From Pontibacter amylolyticus (GTDB lineage Bacteria; Bacteroidota; Bacteroidia; Cytophagales; Hymenobacteraceae): a DNA stretch of 64,000 nt. The DNA lies in contig NZ_BMFP01000004.1 of assembly GCF_014638845.1 (NCBI RefSeq), forward strand, positions 372,001 through 436,000, read 5' to 3'. The first letter of the stretch is position 1; every line of letters begins with the position of its first letter. The position numbers and the translations under genes are program-made. Shown piece by piece: positions 26,303 to 34,169 of this stretch. The notes under the pieces were generated by a model. That model searched no databases. It was given only the letters and a program-made list of their open reading frames with translations, and was not told the origin of the DNA.

Positions 26303-26968
26303 TTATTTCTTGCGGATGTGGTTCAGGAACTCGTTGCGGTACTGGTCCTGCTCAAACAGGCCGGAGTACTCTGCCGTGATGGTGCTGCTGCTCACATCAT
26401 TCACGCCACGGCTCATCACACAAAGGTGGTCGGCCTCGATCAGCACGGCTACGTTCTCGGTCTGCAACGCCTGCTTCAGCTCGTTGGCGATCTGCATGGT
26501 CATGCGCTCCTGCACCTGCGGGCGGCGGGCGTAGTACTGCACTATCCGGTTCAGTTTAGAAAGGCCGATCACATGCTCGTTCGGCATATAGGCCACATGG
26601 GCTTTTCCGATGATGGGCACGAAGTGGTGCTCGCAGGAAGAGTACACGGTGATATCGCGCTCTACCAGCATCTGCTTATACTTGTACTTGTTCTCAAATC
26701 GGCGGATAACCGGTTTGTTCTCCGGGTGCAGGCCACTGAAGATTTCCTGCACATACATTTTGGCAACGCGTAGCGGCGTTCCCTTCAGGCTGTCGTCTGT
26801 GAGGTCGAGGCCCATGGTATGCATAATTTCGCGGAAGTGCCTTTCAATGATCACGATCTTCTCGGCGTCAGAAAGGGCAAATGCGTCAGGGCGCAGCGGC
26901 GTTTCCAGAGAGCCCTTCAAGTGGTCGTCTAGCTCCTCCGCGTCAGGGCCCAGGTCCTGGTTATCCAT
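26303..26968 (-). CDS. folE: GTP cyclohydrolase I
   Basis: Opens GTP to 7,8-dihydroneopterin triphosphate, the entry to folate and other pteridines. 221 aa if it starts at the Met at 26968, giving an 8-bp overlap with the upstream queD-like gene. A Met 10 codons earlier would overlap by 38 bp and is less likely. The zinc/active-site block CEHHFVPIIGKAHVAYMP and GLSKLNRIVQYYARRPQVQE are intact. The overlap shows an operon; dihydroneopterin triphosphate made here is the substrate of its partner. Confidence 0.96.
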   Translation of the reverse strand: MDNQDLGPDAEELDDHLKGSLETPLRPDAFALSDAEKIVIIERHFREIMHTMGLDLTDDSLKGTPLRVAKMYVQEIFSGLHPENKPVIRRFENKYKYKQMLVERDITVYSSCEHHFVPIIGKAHVAYMPNEHVIGLSKLNRIVQYYARRPQVQERMTMQIANELKQALQTENVAVLIEADHLCVMSRGVNDVSSSTITAEYSGLFEQDQYRNEFLNHIRKK

Positions 26969-27368
26969 TATATTCAACAAAGTTTCGTTCCGTTTCATAA
27001 AGCGTTACTGCCAGTTCATACTCCCGGCTTATTTTTTCCCGCAATCGCTCCCAAATGACCATGGCAATGTTTTCGGCGGTCGGGTTCAGCTGCCTGAACT
27101 CCTCGGTGTCGAGGTTGAGGTTTTTGTGGTCAAACCTGTCGATCACTTCTTCCTTCACCAGTGTGCTGAGCTTTTTCATGTCGTACACATACCCGGTGTC
27201 CTCGTTCACGGCGCCCGTTAGCTTCACGATGAGCTCATAGTTGTGCCCGTGGTAGTTGGGGTTGTTGCACAGCCCGAAAACCTCCGCGTTCCGCTCGTCG
27301 CTCCAGGCCGGATTGTGCAGTCGGTGTGCGGCATTAAAGTGCTCTTTTCTGCAGATCGTTATTTTCAT
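26961..27368 (-). CDS. queD: 6-pyruvoyl-tetrahydropterin / 6-carboxytetrahydropterin synthase
   Basis: 135 aa, full-length T-fold enzyme. Zinc ligands and catalytic residues are visible: HFNAAH, the catalytic Cys in GLCNNPNYHGHNY, the Asp-His of FDHKNLN and Glu in YETERNF. It uses dihydroneopterin triphosphate from FolE. The product is either 6-carboxytetrahydropterin (queuosine route, queD) or 6-pyruvoyl-tetrahydropterin; the sequence does not settle this, and no queC or queE is in the window. A good promoter lies 80 bp upstream. Confidence 0.92.
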   Translation of the reverse strand: MKITICRKEHFNAAHRLHNPAWSDERNAEVFGLCNNPNYHGHNYELIVKLTGAVNEDTGYVYDMKKLSTLVKEEVIDRFDHKNLNLDTEEFRQLNPTAENIAMVIWERLREKISREYELAVTLYETERNFVEYNG

Positions 27369-27447
27369 TGCGGTTCAAACAGGTGGGCCTGTGTTATTGT
27401 TCGCGTACGTGAAAAATTCACATTGGGCTAGCCGGGCTGTAAACCTA

Positions 27448-27479
27448 CAAAGTTAAGCTTCGTGGCCCCTAAACCCAAA
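27448..27479 (-). promoter_or_regulatory. Promoter TTTG-N20-TAACTTTG for queD-folE
   Basis: On the minus strand TTTG (27479-27476), 20-bp spacer, TAACTTTG (27455-27448). Both boxes match the Bacteroidota primary sigma consensus with correct spacing. Confidence 0.7.
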
Positions 27480-27589
27480 CAGAACAGTCCCTAAATTAAT
27501 CCGGGCTCTTATATCTGATATATGCTATGGATTAGCTATTTTCGTAGGTATACGATTGTTCCTGTCAAATCATTATTTCTAAGTAGAGT

Positions 27590-28294
27590 ATGCGAGTAAA
27601 AGGATTATTGGTAGCGGCCATGTTGCTGGTATCGGGTATGGCGAGTGCGCAGGTCATGCAAGTGGAGGAAAACGAACAGGTGGTGAGCGGCATCAAGCGC
27701 AGCGGCCAGCAGCTGAGCGTGCAGCTGGACCCTAAGTTTGTAGAGAAGATCTGGAAAGACCATTTGTCGCAGGAAGCAGGCAAGGTGAAACACTCCAAAG
27801 GTGTTTACACCGTTGAAGAAGCCAAGCTGAAAAGCATCAGCAAAGAGCCGGTACGCGTGATCTCAACGGTGGGCACGCACGCCAAGGGCAGCTATGTCTG
27901 GTGGTCACTCGATATGGGTACGACTCATCTCGATAAAAAAGCGACACCGGAGGTATACGCCGCCGCGGAGCAATTCATGGAAAGCTTCGGCAAAAAGCTG
28001 TACCAGGAAGACGTGCTGTTGCAGATTAACGAGGCCGAAGCGGTGCTGCGCAGCACCAAGAAAGAGCAGGACCGGGTGGTAAAGCAGGCCAACGATCTGC
28101 AACTGAGCATTGAGCGAAACAAGAAGCGCAAGCAGGAGCTGGAAGCCGAACTGGTGCGCAATGCCGACGAACTGCGCCAATTGGAGCAGAATGTGGAGCT
28201 GAACGTGAAGCAGCAGGAAGCCAGCCGCCAGCAGGTGCAGGCTATGGAGAAAGCGGTGGATGAGGTAAGAACCAAATTGCGTGATATCAAATAA
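27590..28294 (+). CDS. Exported coiled-coil protein, unknown function
   Basis: 234 aa. Signal peptide MRVKGLLVAAMLLVSGMASA (cleavage near SAQ). Residues about 25-130 are mixed, and about 140-230 form a long coiled coil rich in Glu, Lys, Gln and Arg (LQLSIERNKKRKQELEAELV). It is presumably periplasmic. No family is recognised, although small exported coiled-coil proteins are common in this phylum. It is not linked to an operon. The iterated motif pair AGGTATAGTTGCTATACCT lies directly after its stop. Confidence 0.75.
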   Translation: MRVKGLLVAAMLLVSGMASAQVMQVEENEQVVSGIKRSGQQLSVQLDPKFVEKIWKDHLSQEAGKVKHSKGVYTVEEAKLKSISKEPVRVISTVGTHAKGSYVWWSLDMGTTHLDKKATPEVYAAAEQFMESFGKKLYQEDVLLQINEAEAVLRSTKKEQDRVVKQANDLQLSIERNKKRKQELEAELVRNADELRQLEQNVELNVKQQEASRQQVQAMEKAVDEVRTKLRDIK

Positions 28295-28311
28295 GGTATA
28301 GTTGCTATACC
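28293..28311. repeat. Inverted pair of the GGTATAG motif
   Basis: AGGTATAG, TTG, CTATACCT: two motif copies head to head, directly downstream of the gene ending at 28294 and 21 bp before the AT-rich orphan gene. No T-run follows, so it does not look like a classical terminator. Confidence 0.85.
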
Positions 28312-28331
28312 TGTGTTAGCCAAATTTTGAG

Positions 28332-28736
28332 ATGCCTAAGTTTCCAATGATTAATATTACAGATAGTTGGAGTCATGAAGAAGATGTTCTTGAATACTAT
28401 TTGTTTGATGACGTTATATTAACTGGGAGCGATAAATTATTCCAGCAATATTTCCACAATAAAATTTTTTGTGACTCAGATGGACAATTGTATAAAGTAA
28501 TCGGTAAAACCCTTCCGGCACAGATATGGCGGAAGATATTCAAGTTTCTGCCAAATGTTTACAAAGTAAAACTACATTTCGAGAAAGTGAATCAAAGAAT
28601 GGAGGTTGAGCAGCTTCGAGCCTTTATTTTACAAAAGTTACATCAGTTGGAGCCTAACGAGGTACTTGCCAAATGGATTAATCAAATTAATAAAGCAAAG
28701 AGTCATGCGGAGATAATTGGAACAGAAATAAAATAA
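28332..28736 (+). CDS. AT-rich orphan gene, unknown function
   Basis: 134 aa, no signal peptide or membrane segment, no family recognised. Base composition is clearly different from its neighbours: long A/T stretches, AAA, ATT and TTA codons dominate, and I estimate GC in the mid-thirties per cent against roughly 55 per cent around it. This points to recent transfer. The product is acidic at the N-terminus (DSWSHEEDVLEYYLFDD) and basic/amphipathic towards the C-terminus. It is bounded by a motif pair on the left and a terminator on the right, but no mobility gene is adjacent. Confidence 0.7.
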   Translation: MPKFPMINITDSWSHEEDVLEYYLFDDVILTGSDKLFQQYFHNKIFCDSDGQLYKVIGKTLPAQIWRKIFKFLPNVYKVKLHFEKVNQRMEVEQLRAFILQKLHQLEPNEVLAKWINQINKAKSHAEIIGTEIK

Positions 28737-28791
28737 ATACTGGCTACCTATGTGCAGCTTTGCCTCTCTCACCAGCTGCACGAGTAACGAT

Positions 28792-28829
28792 AAACAGAAA
28801 AGCCTCCTGATCCGGAGGCTTTTCTGTTT
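28792..28829. terminator. Bidirectional terminator
   Basis: AAACAGAAAAGCCTCC (28792-28807), loop TGATCC, GGAGGCTTTTCTGTTT (28814-28829), perfect. It lies between the orphan gene and the pyrophosphatase homologue. Confidence 0.9.
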
Positions 28830-28839
28830 TAGGGCTTGG

Positions 28840-29427
28840 CTATAGTTTCATCCAGCGCTGTATTTCCTGTTCGGCGAACTGCTCGTTGCGCCAGCCTACA
28901 AACTTACTTTTGGCGGTGGGGTTGTGGTGCACGAACCATTGCTGCAGGATGGCCTTAGCGGCTGGGTAATCAGCGGTAAAGCTATTGTAGTCGGAGGCGT
29001 TGATGGAGCGCTCGCTCGGCCTGGCCGGTACCGCGATGATCTTGTGGTCCAGCTCGCCGTCTGTTTCCAGCTGCAGCACGCCCACCGGAATCACTTCCAT
29101 CACCGTGCCCGTAGCAACACTCCCGGCCAGAACTACCACTTCCAAAGGTTTTTTCTGTGCGTTGGTTTCGGTAGAGGGTATAAAGCCGAAATTGGCAGGG
29201 TAGGGCAGGAAAGTTATGATGCGGTCCTGACCGGCCTGCTGCTCTGCTTCAAAGGCTTTCGTTTGCCGGTTGTAGTGCAGCTTGGTCGAACTGCCGGCTG
29301 GCACCTCTATCACGGCCTGCAACTGTTTTTTGCCATTGTAGGTGGGCAGGGCGGTATAGTCTGTCTGGCAGGAGGCCAGCAGGACTAATGATAGCAACAG
29401 GAAGGTATAGCGCTGTAGTGTTTTCAT
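28840..29427 (-). CDS. Lipoprotein homologue of inorganic pyrophosphatase, metal site altered
   Basis: 195 aa from the Met at 29427, chosen because it opens a lipoprotein signal (MKTLQRYTFLLLSLVLLASC). The mature part follows soluble family I pyrophosphatases: VIEVPAGSSTKLHYN, FLPYPANFGFIPST, PVGVLQLETDGELDHKIIAV. At the place of the metal-binding DGDPxD loop it has NAQKKPLEV, so two Asp are lost and the third is Glu. It is exported, where cytosolic pyrophosphate is not the substrate. It may be a very weak enzyme or a binding protein. A TATATTTG element lies 43 bp upstream. Confidence 0.85.
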   Translation of the reverse strand: MKTLQRYTFLLLSLVLLASCQTDYTALPTYNGKKQLQAVIEVPAGSSTKLHYNRQTKAFEAEQQAGQDRIITFLPYPANFGFIPSTETNAQKKPLEVVVLAGSVATGTVMEVIPVGVLQLETDGELDHKIIAVPARPSERSINASDYNSFTADYPAAKAILQQWFVHHNPTAKSKFVGWRNEQFAEQEIQRWMKL

Positions 29428-29469
29428 GGGTGAAGGAGGAGTCAAAGGTAGAGAGAAGGTATAGCTGCA

Positions 29470-29477
29470 CAAATATA
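29470..29477 (-). promoter_or_regulatory. -7 element TATATTTG for the pyrophosphatase homologue
   Basis: Minus-strand TAnnTTTG, 43 bp from the start at 29427. Confidence 0.4.
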
Positions 29478-29494
29478 GCAAGCCAGGCCAATGT

Positions 29495-29525
29495 AGGTAT
29501 AGCCTGACAGGTATAGCAGGTATAA
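29495..29525. repeat. Three GGTATA motif copies in 31 bp
   Basis: AGGTATAG at 29495 and 29509, AGGTATAA at 29518, all on the given strand, in the spacer between the pyrophosphatase homologue and the rplS terminator. Confidence 0.85.
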
Positions 29526-29526
29526 A

Positions 29527-29560
29527 AAAAGGAGCCGTTTGGTTAGAAACGGCTCCTTTT
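29527..29560 (-). terminator. Terminator of the rplS transcript
   Basis: AAAAGGAGCCGTTT, loop GGTTAG, AAACGGCTCCTTTT; perfect 14-bp arms, 40 bp past the rplS stop. Confidence 0.9.
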
Positions 29561-29599
29561 ACTAAAACTATGGAAAACTTATGAAAACAGGTTCTTTAA

Positions 29600-29953
29600 T
29601 TATCTTCTTTCCTTGATACGAGCAGCCTTACCCTGCAGACCTCTCAGGTAGTACAGTCTAGCTCTTCTAACACGGCCTTTTCTTACAAGCTCGATCTTCT
29701 CGATAGATGGAGAAAGCAGTGGGAAAATACGCTCCAGACCAATCTGGTTAGACACTTTTCTTACAGTGAAAGTCTCACCGTTTGTGTTTACGTTCTTGCG
29801 CTGAATAACAACGCCCTGGAACTGCTGGATACGCTCTTTGTTACCCTCACGGATTTTCACGTGGATGTTGATGGTATCACCAGACTGGAAAGTCGGGAAA
29901 GAGGCGCGCTTGTCTGTAGATTCCTGCTCGATAAATTTAAGTAATTCGCTCAT
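29600..29953 (-). CDS. rplS: 50S ribosomal protein L19
   Basis: 117 aa from the Met at 29953 ([11 protein letters not shown]); a start 19 codons upstream overlaps the promoter. L19 sits at the 30S-50S interface. The family blocks [19 protein letters not shown] and [10 protein letters not shown] are intact, ending in a basic tail (AARIKERR). It is last in the rpsP-rimM-trmD-rplS order but separated from trmD by 165 bp and preceded by its own -7 element TATCTTTG (29998-30005), so it can be expressed alone. Confidence 0.97.
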   Translation of the reverse strand: MSELLKFIEQESTDKRASFPTFQSGDTINIHVKIREGNKERIQQFQGVVIQRKNVNTNGETFTVRKVSNQIGLERIFPLLSPSIEKIELVRKGRVRRARLYYLRGLQGKAARIKERR

Positions 29954-29997
29954 GGCTATGTTGTTAAAGCTAAATATCTTCTTCAAAATTCGGACTG

Positions 29998-30005
29998 CAA
30001 AGATA
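29998..30005 (-). promoter_or_regulatory. -7 element TATCTTTG for rplS
   Basis: Minus-strand TAnnTTTG 45 bp upstream of the rplS start, in the trmD-rplS gap. Confidence 0.5.
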
Positions 30006-30118
30006 TGCAATTATTTATTACTTAAGAATCTTTGCAGAAAAAAAATGTAAGTTTTTGAAACTTATCCCTGAAAAGCGCGAATGAAGCGATTTTTGCACCT
30101 TCACAACGGCTATTCTAA

Positions 30119-30796
30119 TTACTCGTTGAGCAGGTCTGGCCTGCGCTGTCTGGTGCGCTCCACCGCCTGCTCAAAACGCCACTGCTCTATTTTAGGCCCG
30201 TCTCCGGAAAGCAGAATATCGGGCACTGTCATGCCTTTGTAGTCGGCCGGACGGGTATAGACTGGTGGTGCCAGCAAACCGTCCTGAAAAGAATCCGTCA
30301 GGGCGGAGGACTCGTCGTTGAGCACACCCGGTATGATCCGGATAATGGCATCGGCCAGTACAGCCGCACCTAGTTCGCCACCAGATAATACATAGTCGCC
30401 TATGCTGATTTCATGGGTCACGTAATGTTGCCGCACCCGCTCATCCACGCCCTTGTAATGGCCGCACAGGATGATCACATTGCGGAGGAGGGAGAACTGG
30501 TTGACTATTTTCTGGTTGAGCGTCTGTCCGTCAGGCGTCATGTAGATGACAGCGTCGTACTCCCGCTCCGCCTTCAGATCAGACAGCATCCTGTCAATCG
30601 GTTCGATCATCATCACCATACCTGCTCCTCCGCCAAAAGCATAGTCGTCTATCTGGCCATGCTTGTTGATGGCGTACTTACGAAGATCGTGTATGTGGAT
30701 GTCTACCAGACCTTTTTGTTGGGCTCTTTTAACGATAGAATGGCTAAAAGGACTGTCCAGCAGGTCGGGCTGGCAACTGATGATGTCAAATCGCAT
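30119..30796 (-). CDS. trmD: tRNA (guanine-N1-)-methyltransferase
   Basis: Methylates G37 of tRNAs to prevent frameshifts. 225 aa. SPOUT-fold signs: [13 protein letters not shown] (active-site loop), [15 protein letters not shown] and the knot sequence [18 protein letters not shown]. The C-terminal domain is complete ([20 protein letters not shown]). It lies 12 bp after rimM in the conserved rpsP-rimM-trmD group. Confidence 0.97.
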   Translation of the reverse strand: MRFDIISCQPDLLDSPFSHSIVKRAQQKGLVDIHIHDLRKYAINKHGQIDDYAFGGGAGMVMMIEPIDRMLSDLKAEREYDAVIYMTPDGQTLNQKIVNQFSLLRNVIILCGHYKGVDERVRQHYVTHEISIGDYVLSGGELGAAVLADAIIRIIPGVLNDESSALTDSFQDGLLAPPVYTRPADYKGMTVPDILLSGDGPKIEQWRFEQAVERTRQRRPDLLNE

Positions 30797-30808
30797 GATA
30801 ACAGGGGG

Positions 30809-31372
30809 CTACTCGTCGCGGTCGTCGGCGTCGTCAGGGGTGCCGGGCTGGGTGTACACCTCCAGCAGGCCTTCCGGCAGGTTCACGTGCAGTACCTTGG
30901 CTTCGTGGTCGGCGCGTACAAACACTTCGTCCAGCACAGGTACCAGCATCTCCTGCCCGTTGTAGTCCATGGCCATCAGCTGTTGCTGCGGCATGTCGTA
31001 AAAGTCTTTCACGGTGCCAAGCGGGCCGTGGTTCTGGTCCACCACCTGGTAGCCGATCACCTCATGGAAATAGAACTGTCCCTCTTCCAGCTCCGGGAGC
31101 TCGTCGAGCGGCAGGTATAGGCTGACGCTGCGGAGTTTCTCGGCTTGCTCGATCGTTTTGATATCCTCAAAGGTGATAATAAAACGGCCTTTCTGCACAG
31201 GCTCCATCTTGTCAATAAAAAAAGGAATCAGCCTTCCCTGTTGTTCAAGAAAGACTGATTCCAAATCATCATAATCTTCGGGGTAGTCCACGTCAAAAAA
31301 CGCAACCACTTGTCCCTTGATGCCATGGGTCTTGACGATGTGTCCTAACAGAAAGCAGTCATCAATATGCAT
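30809..31372 (-). CDS. rimM: Ribosome maturation factor RimM
   Basis: 187 aa. Assists late assembly of the 30S head, binding S19. N-terminal barrel (GHIVKTHGIKGQVVAFFDVD, with the PEDYDDLESVF block) and C-terminal PRC-barrel (YFHEVIGYQVVDQNHGPLG). The acidic C-terminal end (PDDADDRDE) is an extension. It lies 12 bp after rpsP and 12 bp before trmD, so all three are one transcript. Confidence 0.95.
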   Translation of the reverse strand: MHIDDCFLLGHIVKTHGIKGQVVAFFDVDYPEDYDDLESVFLEQQGRLIPFFIDKMEPVQKGRFIITFEDIKTIEQAEKLRSVSLYLPLDELPELEEGQFYFHEVIGYQVVDQNHGPLGTVKDFYDMPQQQLMAMDYNGQEMLVPVLDEVFVRADHEAKVLHVNLPEGLLEVYTQPGTPDDADDRDE

Positions 31373-31384
31373 GGCCGATTAAAT

Positions 31385-31933
31385 TTATGCTTGCTCTTCA
31401 GTAGACTCGCCTTCAGCAGCTGGTGCTTCAGGAGCTTCTTCCGCTTCAGCAGCAGGCGTAGCAGCAGCAACTTTGGCAGCTTCACGCTGACGGATAGCCT
31501 CTGCACGAGCTTCTTTCACTTTTGTTTCAGCATCAAGAGCAGCCTTACGCTTCGCCTCTTTCTCAGAGCCAAGGGTAGTACGCTTGCTTTCGATCTTCGC
31601 TTCTTTCTCTTTCTTCCACTCCTCGAAACGAGCGTCAGCTGTTTCCTGGGTGATAGCGCCTTTCACAACACCGATCTGCAGGTGCTTCTTGTACAGAATA
31701 CCTCTGTAAGAAAGCATCGCCTTCACTGTGTCAGTTGGCTGAGCACCGTTCATCAACCACTGGAACGCCTTCTCCTCGCTGAAATCGATAGAAGCAGGGT
31801 TTGTGTTTGGGTTGTAGGTACCCAGTTTCTCGATAAACTTACCATCACGTGGTGATCGAGCGTCAGCTACTACGATGTCGTAGATAGCAGATTTTTTGCG
31901 GCCTCTACGGGCCAGTCTGATTTTAACAGCCAT
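31385..31933 (-). CDS. rpsP: 30S ribosomal protein S16 with long tail
   Basis: 182 aa, about twice the usual length. The core (1-80) is normal: [25 protein letters not shown]-like block [18 protein letters not shown] and the hydrophobic turn [14 protein letters not shown]. The rest is a charged Ala/Glu/Lys helix and a Glu/Ala/Pro-rich acidic end ([15 protein letters not shown]). Long S16 tails are common in Bacteroidota; their role is not known to me. It is the first gene of the operon, with a promoter 54 bp upstream. Confidence 0.95.
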   Translation of the reverse strand: MAVKIRLARRGRKKSAIYDIVVADARSPRDGKFIEKLGTYNPNTNPASIDFSEEKAFQWLMNGAQPTDTVKAMLSYRGILYKKHLQIGVVKGAITQETADARFEEWKKEKEAKIESKRTTLGSEKEAKRKAALDAETKVKEARAEAIRQREAAKVAAATPAAEAEEAPEAPAAEGESTEEQA

Positions 31934-31986
31934 TGTTTATATAAATATGTAAGTCGGCGAAACCCGTCCGCCAGTTTTTAGAACCG

Positions 31987-32018
31987 CAAAGGTAATGATT
32001 TCGTGCCGATTAATGCAA
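31987..32018 (-). promoter_or_regulatory. Promoter for rpsP-rimM-trmD
   Basis: Minus strand TTG (32018-32016), about 21-bp spacer, TACCTTTG (31994-31987). The -7 box matches fully; the -33 box is partial (CTTG). Confidence 0.55.
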
Positions 32019-32057
32019 GATATTTTGGGAATTGATTTCAGGAGCCGCATAACAACT

Positions 32058-32138
32058 CTCATCTCGACAGCATGGAGAGATCTGGGGAATTTCAGGATTA
32101 CCGTAATATTTCAGATTTCTCACTTTGTTCGAAATGAC
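32058..32138. repeat. REP-like inverted doublet
   Basis: Left 32058-32084 (CTCATCTCGACAGCATGGAG) and right 32112-32138 (CAGATTTCTCACTTTGTTCG) are related imperfect reverse complements about 27 bp long with a 27-bp centre. Sequences of the form TCATTTCGAnCnAAGnGAGA are familiar dispersed repeats in this and other phyla (recall, not searched). Confidence 0.6.
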
Positions 32139-32182
32139 AAAGGAATATTGATATTACAAGCACCGGTCAGGTAACACCAAAC

Positions 32183-32212
32183 AAAAAGCCCTCCGTTTCC
32201 GAAGGGCTTTTT
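32183..32212 (-). terminator. Terminator after the desaturase gene
   Basis: AAAAAGCCCT with CG/CG inner pairs, loop TTTC, and AGGGCTTTTT; one mismatch. It ends 6 bp past the stop at 32218, with a T-run on the minus strand. Confidence 0.8.
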
Positions 32213-32217
32213 TATGA

Positions 32218-32988
32218 TTAAGCGTTGGCTTTTGTTCTGGGTGGTCTGGCTGCCTTTACCTTCACGGGCTTCAGCTTGATGATGCTCAGCTTGTCCAGCG
32301 TCCAGATCACCGGCCAGGTTGGGTCCACTTCCCACCACTTCACACCGAAGTTCACGCGGTTAGGCAGTTTGTGGTGGTTGTTCTGGAACAGTTCGCCGCC
32401 TGTCAGGAAGTCGAAGAAAAGCGAGTTGCGCGACTTGTCGTTGTTGTCGAAGTTCTGGTAGCCGTACTTGTGACCGCTCCAGTTCACGATCGCACCGTGC
32501 ACCGGGCCCATCAGGAAGTGTAGTGGCAATAGCAGGAACATCCACCACTGCGTAGCGAAAGCGATGTAGAACAGCACATAAGCCACGCCCCAGCCAATAC
32601 GAGAAACCTTCGAATCCCCGATCTTCTCGAGTGCTGGCCAGTGTGGGTAGTCGCCATCAAAGCGGCGCTCGGGCTCCACGCGATGGTTGAGTACGTCATT
32701 GTAAATGTTCTTGGTTTTCCACATCATCGCAAATGCGTTGTTGGAGTAATGTGGCGAATGCGGGTCACGCTCCGTGTCGGAGAAGGCGTGGTGCATGCGG
32801 TGCAAAATAGCATAAGCGCGTGGTGACAGGAAGGAAGAGCCCTGCGCGATGTAGGTCAGCAGGTAAAAGGCCTTCTCCCAGAACGGGTTCATGGTGAACA
32901 TCTTGTGCGCCGCATAGCGGTGCAGGAAGAACGTTTGCACAAACAAAGAGAGGTACCAGTGCAATACGAAGAAAATAAGTATGGCCAT
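32218..32988 (-). CDS. Acyl-CoA/acyl-lipid desaturase
   Basis: Membrane di-iron enzyme that puts a double bond in fatty acyl chains. 256 aa. The three histidine boxes are present: HRYAAH (23-28), HRMHH (63-67) and QNNHH (about 202-206). Hydrophobic segments lie at 2-20, 40-58 and about 145-175. Substrate position is not readable. Its basic end (KVKAARPPRTKANA) is cytosolic. It is monocistronic, with a TAATTTTG -7 element 75 bp upstream and a terminator downstream. Confidence 0.92.
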   Translation of the reverse strand: MAILIFFVLHWYLSLFVQTFFLHRYAAHKMFTMNPFWEKAFYLLTYIAQGSSFLSPRAYAILHRMHHAFSDTERDPHSPHYSNNAFAMMWKTKNIYNDVLNHRVEPERRFDGDYPHWPALEKIGDSKVSRIGWGVAYVLFYIAFATQWWMFLLLPLHFLMGPVHGAIVNWSGHKYGYQNFDNNDKSRNSLFFDFLTGGELFQNNHHKLPNRVNFGVKWWEVDPTWPVIWTLDKLSIIKLKPVKVKAARPPRTKANA

Positions 32989-33062
32989 TAAGCAATTAGT
33001 ATGTTGAAGTGATTAATTCTGATTCAGGTATAGCGGCGCTTAAAGCAGTCACTACGCCTCCG

Positions 33063-33070
33063 CAAAATTA
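33063..33070 (-). promoter_or_regulatory. -7 element TAATTTTG for the desaturase
   Basis: Minus-strand TAnnTTTG, 75 bp upstream of the ATG at 32988. Confidence 0.4.
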
Positions 33071-33139
33071 CGATCTGATTCTATAGAAAGAATAAAAACC
33101 GGCATAAAAGTTCAGAAAGATGATAAATGTCAGCTTTTA

Positions 33140-33346
33140 ATAATGACGAATGAGGGATGAATAGTGAAAAATGAGGAATGAATAAGTAATAACGAATAAT
33201 GAATAACGGTATAGCGCGATGGGTTGAGAACAATGATCAAGGAGTGCCAGACGTGGGAGGCCAGGCTTATAAGCTGAAGCAAGGTGTAAGCTGATCGTAT
33301 ACCTGTACCTTAATCATTACTAATTATTCATTCGTCATTGCTCATT
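33140..33346. repeat. Inverted repeat with AATGAATAAC-type arms
   Basis: Left arm 33140-33206 is a chain such as AATGAGGAATGAATAAGTAA. The right arm 33311-33346 (TAATTATTCATTCGTCATTG) is its degenerate complement. The right arm enters the pseudouridine synthase gene and encodes its last residues (Asn-Glu-Gln) and the TGA stop. The 346-bp spacer 32989-33334 holds nothing else except the desaturase promoter. Confidence 0.65.
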
Positions 33347-34012
33347 AACAAAAGGTTTCCAGATCGGAGCAGCGGGAAGTGGGGCGGTCACGGTAATCAT
33401 GGTCTTCAGGGTGGGATGCTCGAACTGCAGGCTTCGGGCGTGCAGCGCGATGCTCTTGTCCGGCAACGGTTTGCTGGCGCCATACCTTAGGTCGCCGGCA
33501 ATGGGGCAGTTCATAGAGGCCAGTTGCACCCGGATCTGGTGCGGACGACCCGTCACTGGATTTACCTCCAGCAGGTAGAGGTTGTCATACTGCCCGACCA
33601 GACGGTAGCTCAGCTCGGAGCGGAGTCCGTTTTGGTTTTCGCGGGCGTAGGCTTTGGTCACGTTGCGGCTGCTGTCCTTGATGAGCCAGTGCACCAGGGT
33701 CTGCTCAGGTATAGCAGGTCGGTTAAGCACCACGGCCCAGTACGTTTTTACGGTCTTCTTGCTTCGGAAAAGCTCGTTGAGGCGCGTGAGGGCTTTGGAG
33801 GTTTTGGCAAGCACCACCACCCCGCTCACCGGTCGATCCAGGCGGTGCACTATCCCGATGTATACATTGCCCGGCTTGTTATACTTCTCTTTGATGTAGG
33901 CCTTTGCCACGTCAGCCATACACTCGTCGCCGGTTTCATCGCCGTGCACAAGCAGCCCCGCCGGCTTATTCACCACCAGCACATGGTTATCCTCAAAAAG
34001 AACGTCTAGCAA
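33335..34012 (-). CDS. RluA-family RNA pseudouridine synthase
   Basis: 225 aa. The catalytic block HRLDRPVSGVVVLAKTSKA with the nucleophile Asp is at about 56-74; other family blocks are YWAVVLNRP and GRPHQIRVQLAS. No S4 domain is present, as in the TruC/YqcB-like branch. The modified site (tRNA or rRNA) cannot be told. The C-terminal three residues and stop come from the right arm of the intergenic repeat at 33140. The next gene on the strand is panB. Confidence 0.93.
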   Translation of the reverse strand: MLDVLFEDNHVLVVNKPAGLLVHGDETGDECMADVAKAYIKEKYNKPGNVYIGIVHRLDRPVSGVVVLAKTSKALTRLNELFRSKKTVKTYWAVVLNRPAIPEQTLVHWLIKDSSRNVTKAYARENQNGLRSELSYRLVGQYDNLYLLEVNPVTGRPHQIRVQLASMNCPIAGDLRYGASKPLPDKSIALHARSLQFEHPTLKTMITVTAPLPAAPIWKPFVNEQ

Positions 34013-34169
34013 TTTAGTTGAGAGTTAAAAGTGAAGAGTTATGAGTTAAAAGTGTTTTATCCAGAGGTGTCCAGTATCAAAGCTGGTATTAGCGTTAAGA
34101 CTATAGCCGCGGACTCTAACGTACGCATACCTTTCACTCTTAACTTTTAACTCATAACTATAACTCAAA
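34013..34169. repeat. Inverted repeat with GAGTTAAAAGTG arms
   Basis: Left arm 34014-34052 (GAGAGTTAAAAGTGAAGAG) starts directly at the pseudouridine synthase start codon. The right arm 34133-34169 (CACTCTTAACTTTTAACTC) ends directly at the panB stop. The 80-bp centre is unrelated. Confidence 0.7.
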
